NCBI GenBank assembly: GCA_029262835.1
Contig: JAJCYQ010000099.1
Span: forward strand, 1-64,000
Length of the DNA: 64,000 nt
Reading direction: 5' to 3'
Source: Bacteroidota bacterium
Lineage (GTDB): Bacteria; Bacteroidota; Rhodothermia; Rhodothermales; UBA10348
The notes beneath the pieces were generated by a model. That model was not told the DNA's origin. It ran no database searches and worked only from the letters and a program-made list of their open reading frames with translations. The translations under genes were made by a program, and so were the position numbers. Positions within the stretch are counted from its first letter, which is position 1, and each line of letters starts with the position of its first letter. This document shows, one piece after another, positions 17,273 to 27,430 of this stretch.

Positions 17273-19104
17273 TAGGACACCTCAAATGATTTAGCCCACG
17301 CTGCGACCGAGTAGAGTCGCCATCGATCGTCTGTGCGCATCTGCTCGAAGTGTTTTTCCAAATACGCGCTGTGGGTCAACTCCTCCAACAACCTGCATTC
17401 CAGGACGAGTTTCTTCATCTCCGGTGTGAACAACGAAACCCATTGTTTGTCAGGGGCTTCGAAACCGAACTTGTTTCGACGCCATGCTATACTCTTCGGC
17501 AGGATTTTGTCGGTAATCCTACGAAGTGGATATTTAGTCCAACCATCCCGGATTTTCCAGCTCGAGTCCAATGAGAGTGCCTTCTGCAGAGTGCGATAGT
17601 CAAGAAACGGAAGACGTGTTTCTACGGCATGCCACATGGAGTTCTTGTCTTCAAACCTCAGAAGTGCAGGCAGGTTATGCCGTTGCAGTTCCTCCCGTTG
17701 CATCCCATGAACATCCCAGATCGGCTGTTCGAACTGTCTGATCCCAGAAGGGAATGGTGGGATACGTTTCAGGAAACGGGCCCGACTTCGGTATATGACG
17801 TATCTCGGCCAGAGAAACGTGAAGTAGAACAGGTAGGATGCCAGTTTGCCAACTGACAGGTTCGCGTTTTCCCTGCAACTCGCCACGTAAAACTTGACGG
17901 CAGCCGCTAAACCCTTGGTCTTCCATTCCCTCGCCACAAGCGCGGCATAATATCTCTCGTATCCAAGGAGCGTCTCATCCCCACCTTGCCCATCAAGCAG
18001 AACGGGGAGCCCGTGGGATCTAGCCGTCTGCATCACCAGGAACTGGAAAATGATCGAGCACGTCGGAAACGGCTCTTCCTGCGCTCGAATGACGTCGGGA
18101 AGCACGCTCCGGAAATCAGTATAGTCGGGTGTCACGGTGAACCACTCCAATCCGTGACGCTCAACAACGCTTGCCGCATAGGGTGACTCATCTCGTGAAG
18201 CATCTTCGCTGATCGCCGTGATAGCCGCAAACGAACCACCATTGCTCTGACTCCTGTACACGGGTGCGGCGATGGCAGCAATGGTCGAACTGTCCAGTCC
18301 GCCACTCAGGCATGTTCCAACACGAACGTCCGATCGTAGACGAAGTCGAACAGAATCACGCAGAAGCTGCTCATATTCGACAAGACTTGAATCATCGTCG
18401 TGGGATGAATCGGAAGAAGCAGGCTCCTCCAGGAAAAAGTATTGCCACGTACGAATCGTATTGGTATCGAGGTCTATCTCCAGATTGTGACCTCCCGGCA
18501 ATTTCTTTACGCCCTCATAGAACGTGTCCTCGAACGGTTCCGATATTCCACCATACAAGAATTCCTGGACAACAGATCTGTTCGCCCGGACGGTCTCCAT
18601 CAGCGGTAACAATTGCCTGATCTCAGATCCGAAATAGAACGCATCCGTTGACGAATGGTAATAGAACGGTTTGATACCGAATCTGTCTCGGGAGCAGAAT
18701 ATTTTGTTGGCTTTTCGATCAAATATGGTAAATGCCCACATTCCATTGAATCTGTCGACACAATCTGCCCCCCATGTTTCGTACGCGGCCAGGATGACCT
18801 CCGAATCCGTGTTGGAATGGAATATGAGTCCACTCGATTCCAGTTCGGAACGGATCTCAACATAATTATATACCTCCCCATTGTAGACCAGGACGTAGTC
18901 GCTATTACGGCCAAGCATGGGTTGACGCCCCTTCGGGGAGAGATCAAGAATAGATAGCCGACGATGCCCGAGCCCGACCGAACCCGACACGTAGACTCCT
19001 TCGTCATCCGGACCTCGGTGACGGACGGAGTCCGTCATACGCTGGATAACAGACCTGGAAACCTCCTGTCCATCCATTCGGACAATACCCGCAATACCGC
19101 ACAT
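17272..19104 (-). CDS. asnB: Glutamine-hydrolysing asparagine synthase-like amidotransferase (first)
   Basis: A 610-residue AsnB homologue. After Met removal the N-terminal Cys of MCGIAGIVRMDG is the class II glutaminase nucleophile. The C-terminal synthetase domain carries the PP-loop CLSGGLDSSTIAAI and LLDGQGGDETLLGYERYY. AsnB-like proteins in O-antigen loci (such as WbpS) amidate sugar uronic acids, and others supply asparagine. Its place between a glycosyltransferase and a WbpG-like gene favours a glycan role. A second, divergent copy is at 35533-37419. Confidence 0.88.
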   Translation of the reverse strand: MCGIAGIVRMDGQEVSRSVIQRMTDSVRHRGPDDEGVYVSGSVGLGHRRLSILDLSPKGRQPMLGRNSDYVLVYNGEVYNYVEIRSELESSGLIFHSNTDSEVILAAYETWGADCVDRFNGMWAFTIFDRKANKIFCSRDRFGIKPFYYHSSTDAFYFGSEIRQLLPLMETVRANRSVVQEFLYGGISEPFEDTFYEGVKKLPGGHNLEIDLDTNTIRTWQYFFLEEPASSDSSHDDDSSLVEYEQLLRDSVRLRLRSDVRVGTCLSGGLDSSTIAAIAAPVYRSQSNGGSFAAITAISEDASRDESPYAASVVERHGLEWFTVTPDYTDFRSVLPDVIRAQEEPFPTCSIIFQFLVMQTARSHGLPVLLDGQGGDETLLGYERYYAALVAREWKTKGLAAAVKFYVASCRENANLSVGKLASYLFYFTFLWPRYVIYRSRARFLKRIPPFPSGIRQFEQPIWDVHGMQREELQRHNLPALLRFEDKNSMWHAVETRLPFLDYRTLQKALSLDSSWKIRDGWTKYPLRRITDKILPKSIAWRRNKFGFEAPDKQWVSLFTPEMKKLVLECRLLEELTHSAYLEKHFEQMRTDDRWRLYSVAAWAKSFEVS

Positions 19105-19117
19105 ACCTGGCTTGCCG

Positions 19118-20263
19118 CTATTTGGATTTGAACTGAATATCCAAGCGGTTCACAATTCGCTTCAACCGTATCCGGAAAAGCAGGAATGCGTACTGGGACG
19201 GATAGTCACGAAAGGTCTTGGTGGGGCTGGCCATGATGTCATCCATTTCCTTCCGGGAGAGCCCCAATTTATCACAGACGTATGCGGTCTCTCTCTCCAA
19301 CTCCCCGGATTGGAATCCACTCCGCGATATCTCATCCAACGCCTCATCCCTTGTCATCTGCCCAGACAGAACGAGTGTCGCCAAGTACGCACGGCGCTCG
19401 TCGTATCCAAACCGTGTCGGCCGATAATGGAGTTGTTGCCACTTGGTAAACCTGGACTCGAAATGCTTTCCTCCGTAGTAACGGAAACCGAGTTCGTCTT
19501 CAAGTGTGCGGATGGCCTGCGCTTTGTTGTATTCGACATAATTCAGTAGCCGAACCACCTCCATCCTCTTCACATACGGGTAAACGAGGTAGTACATAAT
19601 GGGATTTACCTGCGGATAGGACGACAACTTCCGCGCGCCAAAGCGCTTGTGAATGGCCCGCAGGTGAGTAAGATCCATCGCATCGTATGCCCACTCGAAT
19701 GGCATGATAGCTTCTGTGACGAAGTTTCCCCCACTGATCACGAATCGAAGCTTTTGTCGGGTTGCCTCGCGATATAGCGCTGCAAAGAAGGCATGGTCTT
19801 GAGGGACGTCTTGATTTGCTACACCGGATTTCAGGAATGCAACCTGAAGATCCTTCATCTCTTCCCAGTCAATTACCTCGGTATACAGGTCTATCCCCAG
19901 TTTGGAAACAATATTCTCGATATTCTTCACGGCCAGTTCAGAGTTCCATCCACCGTCTACATGTACAGCAAGTGGCCTGAGCCCGAACTCCTTGACTGCT
20001 ATATACGCAGCGTACGACGAGTCGACGCCTCCGCTCAACCCGATTGCACAATCATAATCCTTGCCCTCGCCTTCCTTTTTCATCAGGGCTACTATTCTTT
20101 CAACCTCTTTACGTCCGGAGGCATCCGTACGTAAAAATGTTGACACCCGATCATCATAGGCTGCACAATGATTACACACTCCGTCTGCATCGAACTGAAT
20201 ATCAGGATCCGACGTGTCCATGATGCATCGGCTACAAATACGATACTCCAACAATTGATTCAT
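19118..20263 (-). CDS. WbpG/PseA-like N-acetyl sugar amidotransferase (second of three)
   Basis: A 381-residue paralogue of the gene at 12861-14018. The Cys pairs are C10-x2-C13 (RICSRCIMDT) and C30-x2-C33 (VCNHC), and the PP-loop IGLSGGVDSSY is at 74-84. The following block LRPLAVHVDGGWNSELAVKNIE is nearly the same in the first copy. In the second half YYGGKHFESRFTKW aligns with DYGGKHHESIYTRF. It lies between AsnB and a glycosyltransferase with 8-13 bp gaps. Which sugar it modifies is unknown. Confidence 0.85.
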   Translation of the reverse strand: MNQLLEYRICSRCIMDTSDPDIQFDADGVCNHCAAYDDRVSTFLRTDASGRKEVERIVALMKKEGEGKDYDCAIGLSGGVDSSYAAYIAVKEFGLRPLAVHVDGGWNSELAVKNIENIVSKLGIDLYTEVIDWEEMKDLQVAFLKSGVANQDVPQDHAFFAALYREATRQKLRFVISGGNFVTEAIMPFEWAYDAMDLTHLRAIHKRFGARKLSSYPQVNPIMYYLVYPYVKRMEVVRLLNYVEYNKAQAIRTLEDELGFRYYGGKHFESRFTKWQQLHYRPTRFGYDERRAYLATLVLSGQMTRDEALDEISRSGFQSGELERETAYVCDKLGLSRKEMDDIMASPTKTFRDYPSQYAFLLFRIRLKRIVNRLDIQFKSK

Positions 20264-20271
20264 CTCAGATT

Positions 20272-21426
20272 TTATTTCAATAAAAGACAGGAACGAAGAG
20301 CCTCTATCAGTTTCGTTGCTTCATTGTCCCACTGGTACGTACTGGACGCAAGCCGCGCTTGTTTACGAAGATGTCCAAGTGGACCTGATTCTACTTGCTC
20401 CATTGCTGAAATAAGTCCTTCAGCTGAGTTCACGGAGGCAACAACGCCAGCACCGGTTTCGGAAACGACCCGGGACATTTCCGGAAGGTTGGAGACTATG
20501 ACCGGAAGCCCGGCCATCCAGTACTCGAACAACTTGTTCGGCAGACAGAATCGGTGATTCAGGCACGTGTCGTACGTCAACGTTACTCCAACATCGGCAG
20601 AACTCGCTATACCGACAACGTCGTCCGGTTTGACAGGTGGAAGGAGGCGTATTGAAGGCGAATGCGCCGCAGCATCCTGAATCAGCCCCTCCAATTCCCC
20701 GAATCCGAGGAAAGCGACGACCCTTTCTTGCGCATCCGCATTCTTGAAGGCTTCTACAATTGTTTCTATTCCCCGACCGACACACAATCCTCCAAGGTGC
20801 AGGTACAACGTCGCTCCATCGGCGAGTTCCAGTTCAGATCGCAGGTCACGAAGCTCTCCCACTTGAGGGTCGGCCGTTCGAGGGCAATTCATGACGGTAA
20901 CCGTGGGCAGGGAAGGATAGCGACCCTTGTAGTGCAGCTCTATCGGCGGGCTGACGAAAACGCCCAAATCCACGAACGGGATACACATGCCCTCAACAAT
21001 CCGTGCCAGTATCTGACGGAATCCTGTCAATCCATCGATTTCCGTCTCCAATTCATGTGCATCGTATACCAATGTTGCCCCAGTCCAGATCTTGATTGCG
21101 ACGCCTATGGGCAAGAGAGCGAGCGTGTGCACATTCACCATGTCTGTTCGTACGGCACTCGAGTACCGCACTGCCCTGACGGCCAACTCAATGAACGTAA
21201 TGAGCTGCGTCATGAAATTCCGTGGCAGTTGACGCGTTCTCAATCGAAGTCTCCGAACATGTCGCCGTTCATCCAGCTGTTCTGACTCCGACAACCCGTT
21301 CTCATGAAGCGCAAGAATCCACACGCATTGCACGAGACCCGAATGAATGGATGCATGTGTTTCCTTCAGAATCCGTGATTCATGTCGGAAAGGCGTCAAC
21401 GTCAGGTGAAGGTTGTTCGCGCTCAT
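20272..21426 (-). CDS. Glycosyltransferase (GT4-like)
   Basis: A 384-residue GT-B enzyme with LVYDAHELETEIDGL in the acceptor half, ATLYLHLGGLCVGRGIETIVEA at the start of the donor half, and HRFCLPNKLFEYWMAGLPVIVS near residue 300 as the nucleotide-sugar site. It resembles the enzyme at 16100-17272. The start overlaps the end of the next upstream glycosyltransferase by 4 bp. Confidence 0.82.
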   Translation of the reverse strand: MSANNLHLTLTPFRHESRILKETHASIHSGLVQCVWILALHENGLSESEQLDERRHVRRLRLRTRQLPRNFMTQLITFIELAVRAVRYSSAVRTDMVNVHTLALLPIGVAIKIWTGATLVYDAHELETEIDGLTGFRQILARIVEGMCIPFVDLGVFVSPPIELHYKGRYPSLPTVTVMNCPRTADPQVGELRDLRSELELADGATLYLHLGGLCVGRGIETIVEAFKNADAQERVVAFLGFGELEGLIQDAAAHSPSIRLLPPVKPDDVVGIASSADVGVTLTYDTCLNHRFCLPNKLFEYWMAGLPVIVSNLPEMSRVVSETGAGVVASVNSAEGLISAMEQVESGPLGHLRKQARLASSTYQWDNEATKLIEALRSCLLLK

Positions 21427-22697
21427 TGACGGCTCTTCAGGGGAAGCACGCGTCCCGTTGCTCCGGTAGCCTCAGCATGCACGGACTCGAATATGTCCAA
21501 CATACGCTTCGCGTCGTGTGTCCAGGAAAAGGGTCCAAGAGCTGCCCGTCGGCCGCGTGCGCCATATTCCGGAAACGCTGACCGGCTCTCGTACATCTGT
21601 ATCACAGTCCGTGCGAAATCCTCAGGGTCACTGGCGCGAAATACAAAACCGGCATCCGCGCTTTCCACTATTCGTTTGAGTGGACGACAATCACTTACCA
21701 GTACCGGCTTGGCACAGATCATGTATTGAAAGAGCTTGTGCGGGACCGTGGTCTGTGTATGTTCGAAGTCATTGTGCGGTACAAGACACACGTCGGATGC
21801 CTTAATATAGCTTTGTACTCTGCTGTACGGCTGCCAACCAAGTGCATCAATATGCGACTCCACCCCGTTTTCTGCTCTGAATTGATTGATCCAATCAAGC
21901 GTAGCAGGGTCTGCGCCGACAATTATCAGCTTGAAGGACGGTAGACGGGAAGCAATCCGGGGCACAGCCGAGACAACCGTGTCCAGACCGCGATGGATAC
22001 CTCCCCCGCCAACATAGCTGACAGAATACCAGTCCTTGTAGCGGCTCATCAGTTCGGGATCTGCCGAGTCAGGATCGACATCGAAGGTGCGCTCGTTTTC
22101 CGTATTGGAAACGACGGAAATCCGATCCGACTCCAGGCCATACTCATGAAGACGCTCCGCCGCCTCCTCAACGACAACCATGGTGTGATGGCAGCGCTTC
22201 AACATCTGTGCCTCCTGCCATCGCATGAGACGATAATTCCACAGGATGGACGAAACCCAGCGGCGTGTCATCCCGGACTCGGCACGTGCCGCAACCATCG
22301 CTGCCGGCATGTTCTCATGGAGGTCGGCAACGACGGGAATACCCAACGGCTCCGCGACATGCAATGTAGTCTTCAGCAACCAGATATCATGGACGTGAAG
22401 TACATCCAATCGATTGTCTGATACGAATTGAGCAATCGGCGCAACCATGCGGTGATCAAACAGCGAGAGTGCGCGAATGGCATTGCGCACGTACGTCCCG
22501 CTCGAACCAGGTATGTCTACACGATGAACGGTCGCTTTTGCAGACTCAATAAATTCGGTTGCTGCCAACTCCTTATTGTAGCGAGGCGAAAGCACGTGTA
22601 CTTCATGGCCAGCTTCATGAAAAACGTTGGATTGTTTTTCAGCTCGGATGCCCGGTGGCCAATCCCGGACATAATCGAGAATCATTCCTATTCGCAT
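21423..22697 (-). CDS. Glycosyltransferase family 4
   Basis: A 424-residue GT-B enzyme. The N-terminus MRIGMILDYVRDWPPGIRAEKQSNVFHEAGHEVHVLS has the glycine-rich loop region, VLHVHDIWLLKTTLHVAEPLGIPVVADLHENMPAA is the acceptor-domain core, and HTQTTVPHKLFQYMICAKPVLVSDCRPLKRIVE is the donor-binding helix. It lies 12 bp downstream of the polysaccharide-deacetylase-like gene. Acceptor and donor sugars cannot be assigned. Confidence 0.83.
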   Translation of the reverse strand: MRIGMILDYVRDWPPGIRAEKQSNVFHEAGHEVHVLSPRYNKELAATEFIESAKATVHRVDIPGSSGTYVRNAIRALSLFDHRMVAPIAQFVSDNRLDVLHVHDIWLLKTTLHVAEPLGIPVVADLHENMPAAMVAARAESGMTRRWVSSILWNYRLMRWQEAQMLKRCHHTMVVVEEAAERLHEYGLESDRISVVSNTENERTFDVDPDSADPELMSRYKDWYSVSYVGGGGIHRGLDTVVSAVPRIASRLPSFKLIIVGADPATLDWINQFRAENGVESHIDALGWQPYSRVQSYIKASDVCLVPHNDFEHTQTTVPHKLFQYMICAKPVLVSDCRPLKRIVESADAGFVFRASDPEDFARTVIQMYESRSAFPEYGARGRRAALGPFSWTHDAKRMLDIFESVHAEATGATGRVLPLKSRQ

Positions 22698-22709
22698 GCG
22701 TACAGGTAC

Positions 22710-24104
22710 TTATGCATTTGTATCGAGAATTGACAAGAACAGTGATCGTTCATCCCGTTCTACCAGACGGGAATTGTGCCAGAGAAGAGAGAATACTCCT
22801 CCCACCTTTTCACATGTGCTCTTCAGTGTCTTCATGACATTGAATGCTGCCTCTCCCGATCCGAGGTTCATATAGCACGGATCAATTACAGTACATTCCA
22901 TTACAATGAGAGGCCTGACCTCTATTCTGAGTGGACGTCGTTCAACCGTACTGAAAGCCTGGTATCGAAAGCACGTTCCACATCGGAATCCTGCGACGTC
23001 CGCATATCCCAGGGTTGCGTCATGAGTGATGCCCAATTGCTCCATCAGCACCCAGGTCTCCGGCCCGTTCCATCTCAGGTAGTGCATGCGACACCCGAGC
23101 GATTCCAGCACGGAAGCGTCTGCGTTGCTGCTTTCACGGAACGCCTGTACTTCCCTCTTGAACAGCGCATCATCGTCCAGGGCCCGGTAGGACGGATGGA
23201 GCCCAACCGCGTGTCCCCGCTCCTGGATTCGGGTCATCAAATTCCGAATGGGAGCTGAGTCAATTCGATAGTTGGAGTCAAACGCGGTTTCACCCAGTCC
23301 TGTCATGAAATAAAAATCACTCGACAATCCACGCCACTCCACCGCTTCCATCAGCCAGTCGAACGTGTTGTGAGGATCCAGATGTGAAATACTCCGCCGC
23401 GATTGCATTCTGGCTCGCAGACGTCTGGTTGCCAGTCGCGGGCTGTTCCGCTTGAACAGGTCGGCACCCATACTCTTGAATGTCGATGGGAGACTGCTGA
23501 ACGCATACTGCCCCGGGCTATCGACATCATGGGATATCTCCATCCTGTCGTATTTCTGTCGGCGACCTATTTGAGGCCAAACGCGATGCATTGCTGACAG
23601 AAGCCATTCCGCATATTCATCCGCCAAAGGACGATGAAGGAACCCGCCAGCGTACGCAAGTGATCGATGGGCCATGAATCGGCCGTGCTCATCGCGGACG
23701 GTGCTTCGGGATTCTTCAATCCGACTGAGCAAGAGGTAACAGGATCCGAATATATCGACATCCAATCCGAATCGAGTTGGCCCCGATTGCTGCCAGGCGC
23801 CCGTACCCGACAGGACCGGGATCGATGGAGCGTGTAAACGCGCCTCCAAATCTGGCCAACCGGGAACAACGATTGGAAAAGGTGGCTGAGGCAGCCATCG
23901 GACACCCCCTTCGGCAGCGACCACCATTCGTGGAAGCAGGGTATTCGGCAATTCCAGGGAACGGGCCTCGTGCGACAGAACGATGCGATCCAGAGACCCA
24001 TCGTCACAGACCTCCCACTCGAGATCCGGACATCGATTGAACAAGAAGCCCGCTATCCACTCGATCTCGGGCTTCCAGGGTGCAGGAGCATGAATCGTCA
24101 CCAT
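22710..24104 (-). CDS. Polysaccharide deacetylase-like protein with N-terminal extension
   Basis: A 464-residue protein. An uncharacterised N-terminal domain of about 180 residues precedes a NodB-like barrel with MEISHDVDSPG (metal-binding His-Asp), GHAVGLHPSYRAL (motif 2) and a late LLWHNSRL. Proteins of this build occur in O-antigen and capsule loci. The HDVD and GLHPS blocks support a metal-dependent deacetylase or related carbohydrate hydrolase, but no substrate is implied. Neighbouring genes are 10-12 bp away on both sides. Confidence 0.7.
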   Translation of the reverse strand: MVTIHAPAPWKPEIEWIAGFLFNRCPDLEWEVCDDGSLDRIVLSHEARSLELPNTLLPRMVVAAEGGVRWLPQPPFPIVVPGWPDLEARLHAPSIPVLSGTGAWQQSGPTRFGLDVDIFGSCYLLLSRIEESRSTVRDEHGRFMAHRSLAYAGGFLHRPLADEYAEWLLSAMHRVWPQIGRRQKYDRMEISHDVDSPGQYAFSSLPSTFKSMGADLFKRNSPRLATRRLRARMQSRRSISHLDPHNTFDWLMEAVEWRGLSSDFYFMTGLGETAFDSNYRIDSAPIRNLMTRIQERGHAVGLHPSYRALDDDALFKREVQAFRESSNADASVLESLGCRMHYLRWNGPETWVLMEQLGITHDATLGYADVAGFRCGTCFRYQAFSTVERRPLRIEVRPLIVMECTVIDPCYMNLGSGEAAFNVMKTLKSTCEKVGGVFSLLWHNSRLVERDERSLFLSILDTNA

Positions 24105-24114
24105 TCGCTCGTCA

Positions 24115-24942
24115 TCAACTCAATCCGGCACGGTCAGATCGAAGAGCTCGCAAGCGACGCTCTGCCTTTTTCTGGATGGCAAGTGAACAATCTTTCCAAT
24201 AATTCAGTGGACCGGAGTTTTCCAGAACAGGAGGCGAAATCCCGTTGGCAAGGAGGCGTACGACGTCGGCAAGCTCTTCGGCACAAACCATGCTTGAGCG
24301 CAAGGAAAGACTCGCCATCGTCTCATCCTCATGGATGGGAATCGGTGTCACACGATATATCGGGCCGGCATCGATATCTGCGGTTGCGATGTGGACAGAC
24401 ACGGCGGGGGTGAATCCTCCGGCGAGCGTAAACTGGATTGCACCCGCACCACGACACTCCGGAAGAGGTGCAGGATGCGCATTGATACAACCGGACGTGA
24501 ACGTCGAGATGATTTCACCAGCCACAATGCCCACGCCCGCAAACACACCGAAGTCATATGCATGTTGGCTGAGATGCAAATAGGTCCTGACATGATTGAC
24601 CGAAGGCGTATACCACGGTTCGTATTGGTCGAGCTGGATATCCGAGTAGGAGGAGCGGAGTTGCCTGCCTTTCCGGGATCGTGTGAAGACGGCGTCCCGG
24701 ATGACCATCTTCCACACAAACGGCGACCACTTGGATAGGGCCTTGTATTTGCCCTGATGCAATGCAGCCCACAATGCACAAACCTTCGAAGCCACTCCGC
24801 TTCCTGCTGCACTACGCTGTGATCCAACGAGAAGAAGGTCAAATTCAATGTCAGCATCACAGAGGTGATGAACGACCATTTTAGTATACAGGTCGTCCGC
24901 ACTGCCCAGTACACAAATTCGTTTGTCCTGGGATCTGCTCAT
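24115..24942 (-). CDS. Formyltransferase family protein (sugar N-formyltransferase candidate, first of three)
   Basis: A 275-residue protein with the formyltransferase active-site block INAHPAPLPECRGAGAIQF, giving the Asn and His of the Asn-His-Asp triad, and the Asp in IATADIDAGPIYR. The N-terminus KRICVLGSADDLYTKMVVHHL fits the Rossmann-like half. In glycan loci such enzymes use N10-formyl-THF to make formamido sugars from the amino sugars that DegT enzymes produce. It overlaps the Wzy-like gene by 4 bp. Confidence 0.75.
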   Translation of the reverse strand: MSRSQDKRICVLGSADDLYTKMVVHHLCDADIEFDLLLVGSQRSAAGSGVASKVCALWAALHQGKYKALSKWSPFVWKMVIRDAVFTRSRKGRQLRSSYSDIQLDQYEPWYTPSVNHVRTYLHLSQHAYDFGVFAGVGIVAGEIISTFTSGCINAHPAPLPECRGAGAIQFTLAGGFTPAVSVHIATADIDAGPIYRVTPIPIHEDETMASLSLRSSMVCAEELADVVRLLANGISPPVLENSGPLNYWKDCSLAIQKKAERRLRALRSDRAGLS

Positions 24943-26258
24943 GGCGTGTTCGTCGGACGAACCGCCGTTCTCTCAGCCGATATTCCCGGATTCCGAATCG
25001 TCATAAGAACCCCTACGGCAAACCACAACGGCATCCAGTAGAATACCGAACTGATAACTGATACCGCTATGATAGGCGGAACGATGGCTTTCTGAGCCGT
25101 GTTGCCCGGTCCGGAATACAGACGCTTCAATTTGGCCAGGATGAAACCCCAGAAAAGGACTGAGCCCACGAATCCAAGATGGGTCTGCACCGAGATCAAG
25201 CTGGAGTGCATGTAGTCGACAATGGACAGATCTCCCAGAAAGGGAGACCGGTCCATTTGCGACAAGGCTTGCATTCGTATCTGTTCAATCCGGATCCCCA
25301 AACCGCTTCCTTCCACCACTCCGGTATCAACCGATCGCCCCAATCGGAAATTGATGAGGTTGATATCGGTCCAGAGAAACAGGAAAACAAGTGTACATGA
25401 AATTGCGAAAAGCAGGATCAAGCTTATCCCTCCCAGCGTCATTCGGGGACGTCCACGCGATGTGCGAGGCCAGACAAAGTAGATCGCCATGGCAGCCAAG
25501 CCTGCCATCCAGACAGCACCTTTGTTCGACCCCACGAATTGCACGCAGATGAGAGCGAGTCCCAATTGCAGCAGGAGGGCGATTGCCAAAACACTGTACG
25601 GCAGACCGTGGTCTCGCAAACGTTCGTGATAGTACAATTGGGCACCGACCAGGCAGGACATGGCGATCCCAAGGAAATCGCTGAAATCCTGGTAATACTC
25701 ATTATTCACGAACAACCACTGGATGCGCCCCAACACGTTGGACCACAGCCCGATTTGAGAAGCCAACAGGACCAACCCAAGAATGGACATCGCGACAATG
25801 GCCCAGGCATGCCATTGGGACTGCCGAGTGCCGATGTAGGAGTACACGCGGGATATGGGGAACACCCGGGACTTCAACGGAACGAAAGCCAAGTACCCCA
25901 CGACCAATCCAACGCCGATCTGCGTGACCAGATAGACAAAGTACTGGCCCTGGAAGGAGGCATCCAGCGACACCAACCTTGCCATGAAGTAGAGCAGGAA
26001 TCCTATCATGAGCCACTCCGACCGCGGTCGTGACACAATCCTGACCAGGCGCATGCTCAGGTTGGTTCCGGCAAGGAGGGCCACGAATCCGAGTGCGAGG
26101 ACGAACTCTGCCGACCGCAGTGAACCCTTGGATCCTTGCAGGATATTCAGGCTTTCCAGGTAACTCCCGTAAAACCCGTACGCCACGACAAGCAAGAGTC
26201 CGATAATATGGGACTCACGGAGGCGGTCCGAACCGACTGTGTTCCGGACGTATCTCAT
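24939..26258 (-). CDS. wzy: Wzy-like oligosaccharide repeat polymerase
   Basis: A 439-residue polytopic membrane protein with roughly ten to twelve hydrophobic segments spread over its length (for example IIGLLLVVAYGFYGSYL, FVLALGFVALLAGTNL, VLFWGFILAKL). One larger loop of about 60 residues (INFRLGRSVDTGVVEGSG to VDYMHSS) sits between late segments, as in Wzy polymerases. Sequence families of Wzy are weakly conserved, so the call rests on topology, length and its place among glycosyltransferases. No other Wzy or WaaL candidate is present in the window. Confidence 0.65.
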   Translation of the reverse strand: MRYVRNTVGSDRLRESHIIGLLLVVAYGFYGSYLESLNILQGSKGSLRSAEFVLALGFVALLAGTNLSMRLVRIVSRPRSEWLMIGFLLYFMARLVSLDASFQGQYFVYLVTQIGVGLVVGYLAFVPLKSRVFPISRVYSYIGTRQSQWHAWAIVAMSILGLVLLASQIGLWSNVLGRIQWLFVNNEYYQDFSDFLGIAMSCLVGAQLYYHERLRDHGLPYSVLAIALLLQLGLALICVQFVGSNKGAVWMAGLAAMAIYFVWPRTSRGRPRMTLGGISLILLFAISCTLVFLFLWTDINLINFRLGRSVDTGVVEGSGLGIRIEQIRMQALSQMDRSPFLGDLSIVDYMHSSLISVQTHLGFVGSVLFWGFILAKLKRLYSGPGNTAQKAIVPPIIAVSVISSVFYWMPLWFAVGVLMTIRNPGISAERTAVRPTNTP

Positions 26259-27430
26259 TTCTCCGTCAACCCGGCCACGGTTTCTACGATTACGCTTGCC
26301 TGTGTCGAAAACAACAACCGGGTTTGCACATATTCACGGGCCCGCTGACCGAGCCGTCGACGTTCTTCTGGCCGGTCCATGAGGTTCCTGACCGCCGAAA
26401 CGGCATGCTCAAGGTAGTTGTCGGGCGGAACGAGCACCGTGGCGTCACTTGGCATGAACCACCGCTGGGTGCCCGATTCTCCGTCCACGCTCAGCGCAAC
26501 ACGCCCCGCCGCCATCGCTTCGCGTACGATGCTTCCCCCTTGTGGGTCGCTTTCAAGCAGGGGAACGACGTCCATGCAATTGATGAATCCGTTGACCTCG
26601 GCATATGGACGCCATCCTGTAATCAAGACGTGTGCTTCCAATCCGTACTGTGCTATTCGTCTCCGTAACTCGGCTACATCGTCACCTCCGCCAAGAACAA
26701 GGAATTTGACATTGGCACGGCCGGACGCATGCAGAATTCGGACCAACTCCAGCGTGTCCCACAATTGCATGTTCAATGCAATTCGACCAACCCAACCGAT
26801 AACCAGGTCATCATCAGAAAACCCCATTTCTTTACGCTTGGCACGGCGGTCCCCGTCGTCGAGAGGAAAGAACCTGCGTGCATCAACGGCAAACGGGAGT
26901 TCTCGGAATTTATGTTCCGGCACATTCGCCGTACGCAATTCCTCGAACGTTAGGGGCCAGCCCAGATAGGCATGAACATTGCGATCCACGCCCAACTCCT
27001 CGTATCGCTCCAGGAAATGGGACTCTGTCTGCCGGAGGCTCCCGCCGACGAAGCGGAGATGGCAAATCCCCGTCCGTTCCACGACGCGATTGCAGGCAAT
27101 TGAATCGGGTGTCGTCGCAGAAATAACGGCATCAATCTGTTCTGCTCGACAATACTGACCTATTTGCCGAGCTGCCATCTCGTAATACAACGCCCTGTTT
27201 GCGACCCGGCCGAAACCGGTTTTCCACTGGTTGTACCGAGGCAGCATCAATTTCCTGGTGCCGCCGAACAGGCGTGCCTGCGCAAGCAGTGCGTCCCCAT
27301 GCTGGTACAACCAGTGTGCCTGATGACCTGCGTGCTGGAGCGCCTCCATGATCTGCAATGTGGCTGTTTGTTGACCACCCAGATCCATGCTCCGGTATAA
27401 GAACGCGATATTCACGTTGTCAACAACCAC
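26255..27430 (-). CDS. Glycosyltransferase family 4
   Basis: A 391-residue GT-B enzyme. NIAFLYRSMDLGGQQTATLQIMEAL is the N-terminal glycine loop, VIGWVGRIALNMQLWDTLEL opens the donor half, and ESDPQGGSIVREAMAAGRVALSV carries the E-x7-E donor motif typical of GT4. It overlaps the WbqC-like gene upstream by 19 bp and the Wzy-like gene downstream by 4 bp. Confidence 0.87.
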   Translation of the reverse strand: MVVDNVNIAFLYRSMDLGGQQTATLQIMEALQHAGHQAHWLYQHGDALLAQARLFGGTRKLMLPRYNQWKTGFGRVANRALYYEMAARQIGQYCRAEQIDAVISATTPDSIACNRVVERTGICHLRFVGGSLRQTESHFLERYEELGVDRNVHAYLGWPLTFEELRTANVPEHKFRELPFAVDARRFFPLDDGDRRAKRKEMGFSDDDLVIGWVGRIALNMQLWDTLELVRILHASGRANVKFLVLGGGDDVAELRRRIAQYGLEAHVLITGWRPYAEVNGFINCMDVVPLLESDPQGGSIVREAMAAGRVALSVDGESGTQRWFMPSDATVLVPPDNYLEHAVSAVRNLMDRPEERRRLGQRAREYVQTRLLFSTQASVIVETVAGLTEK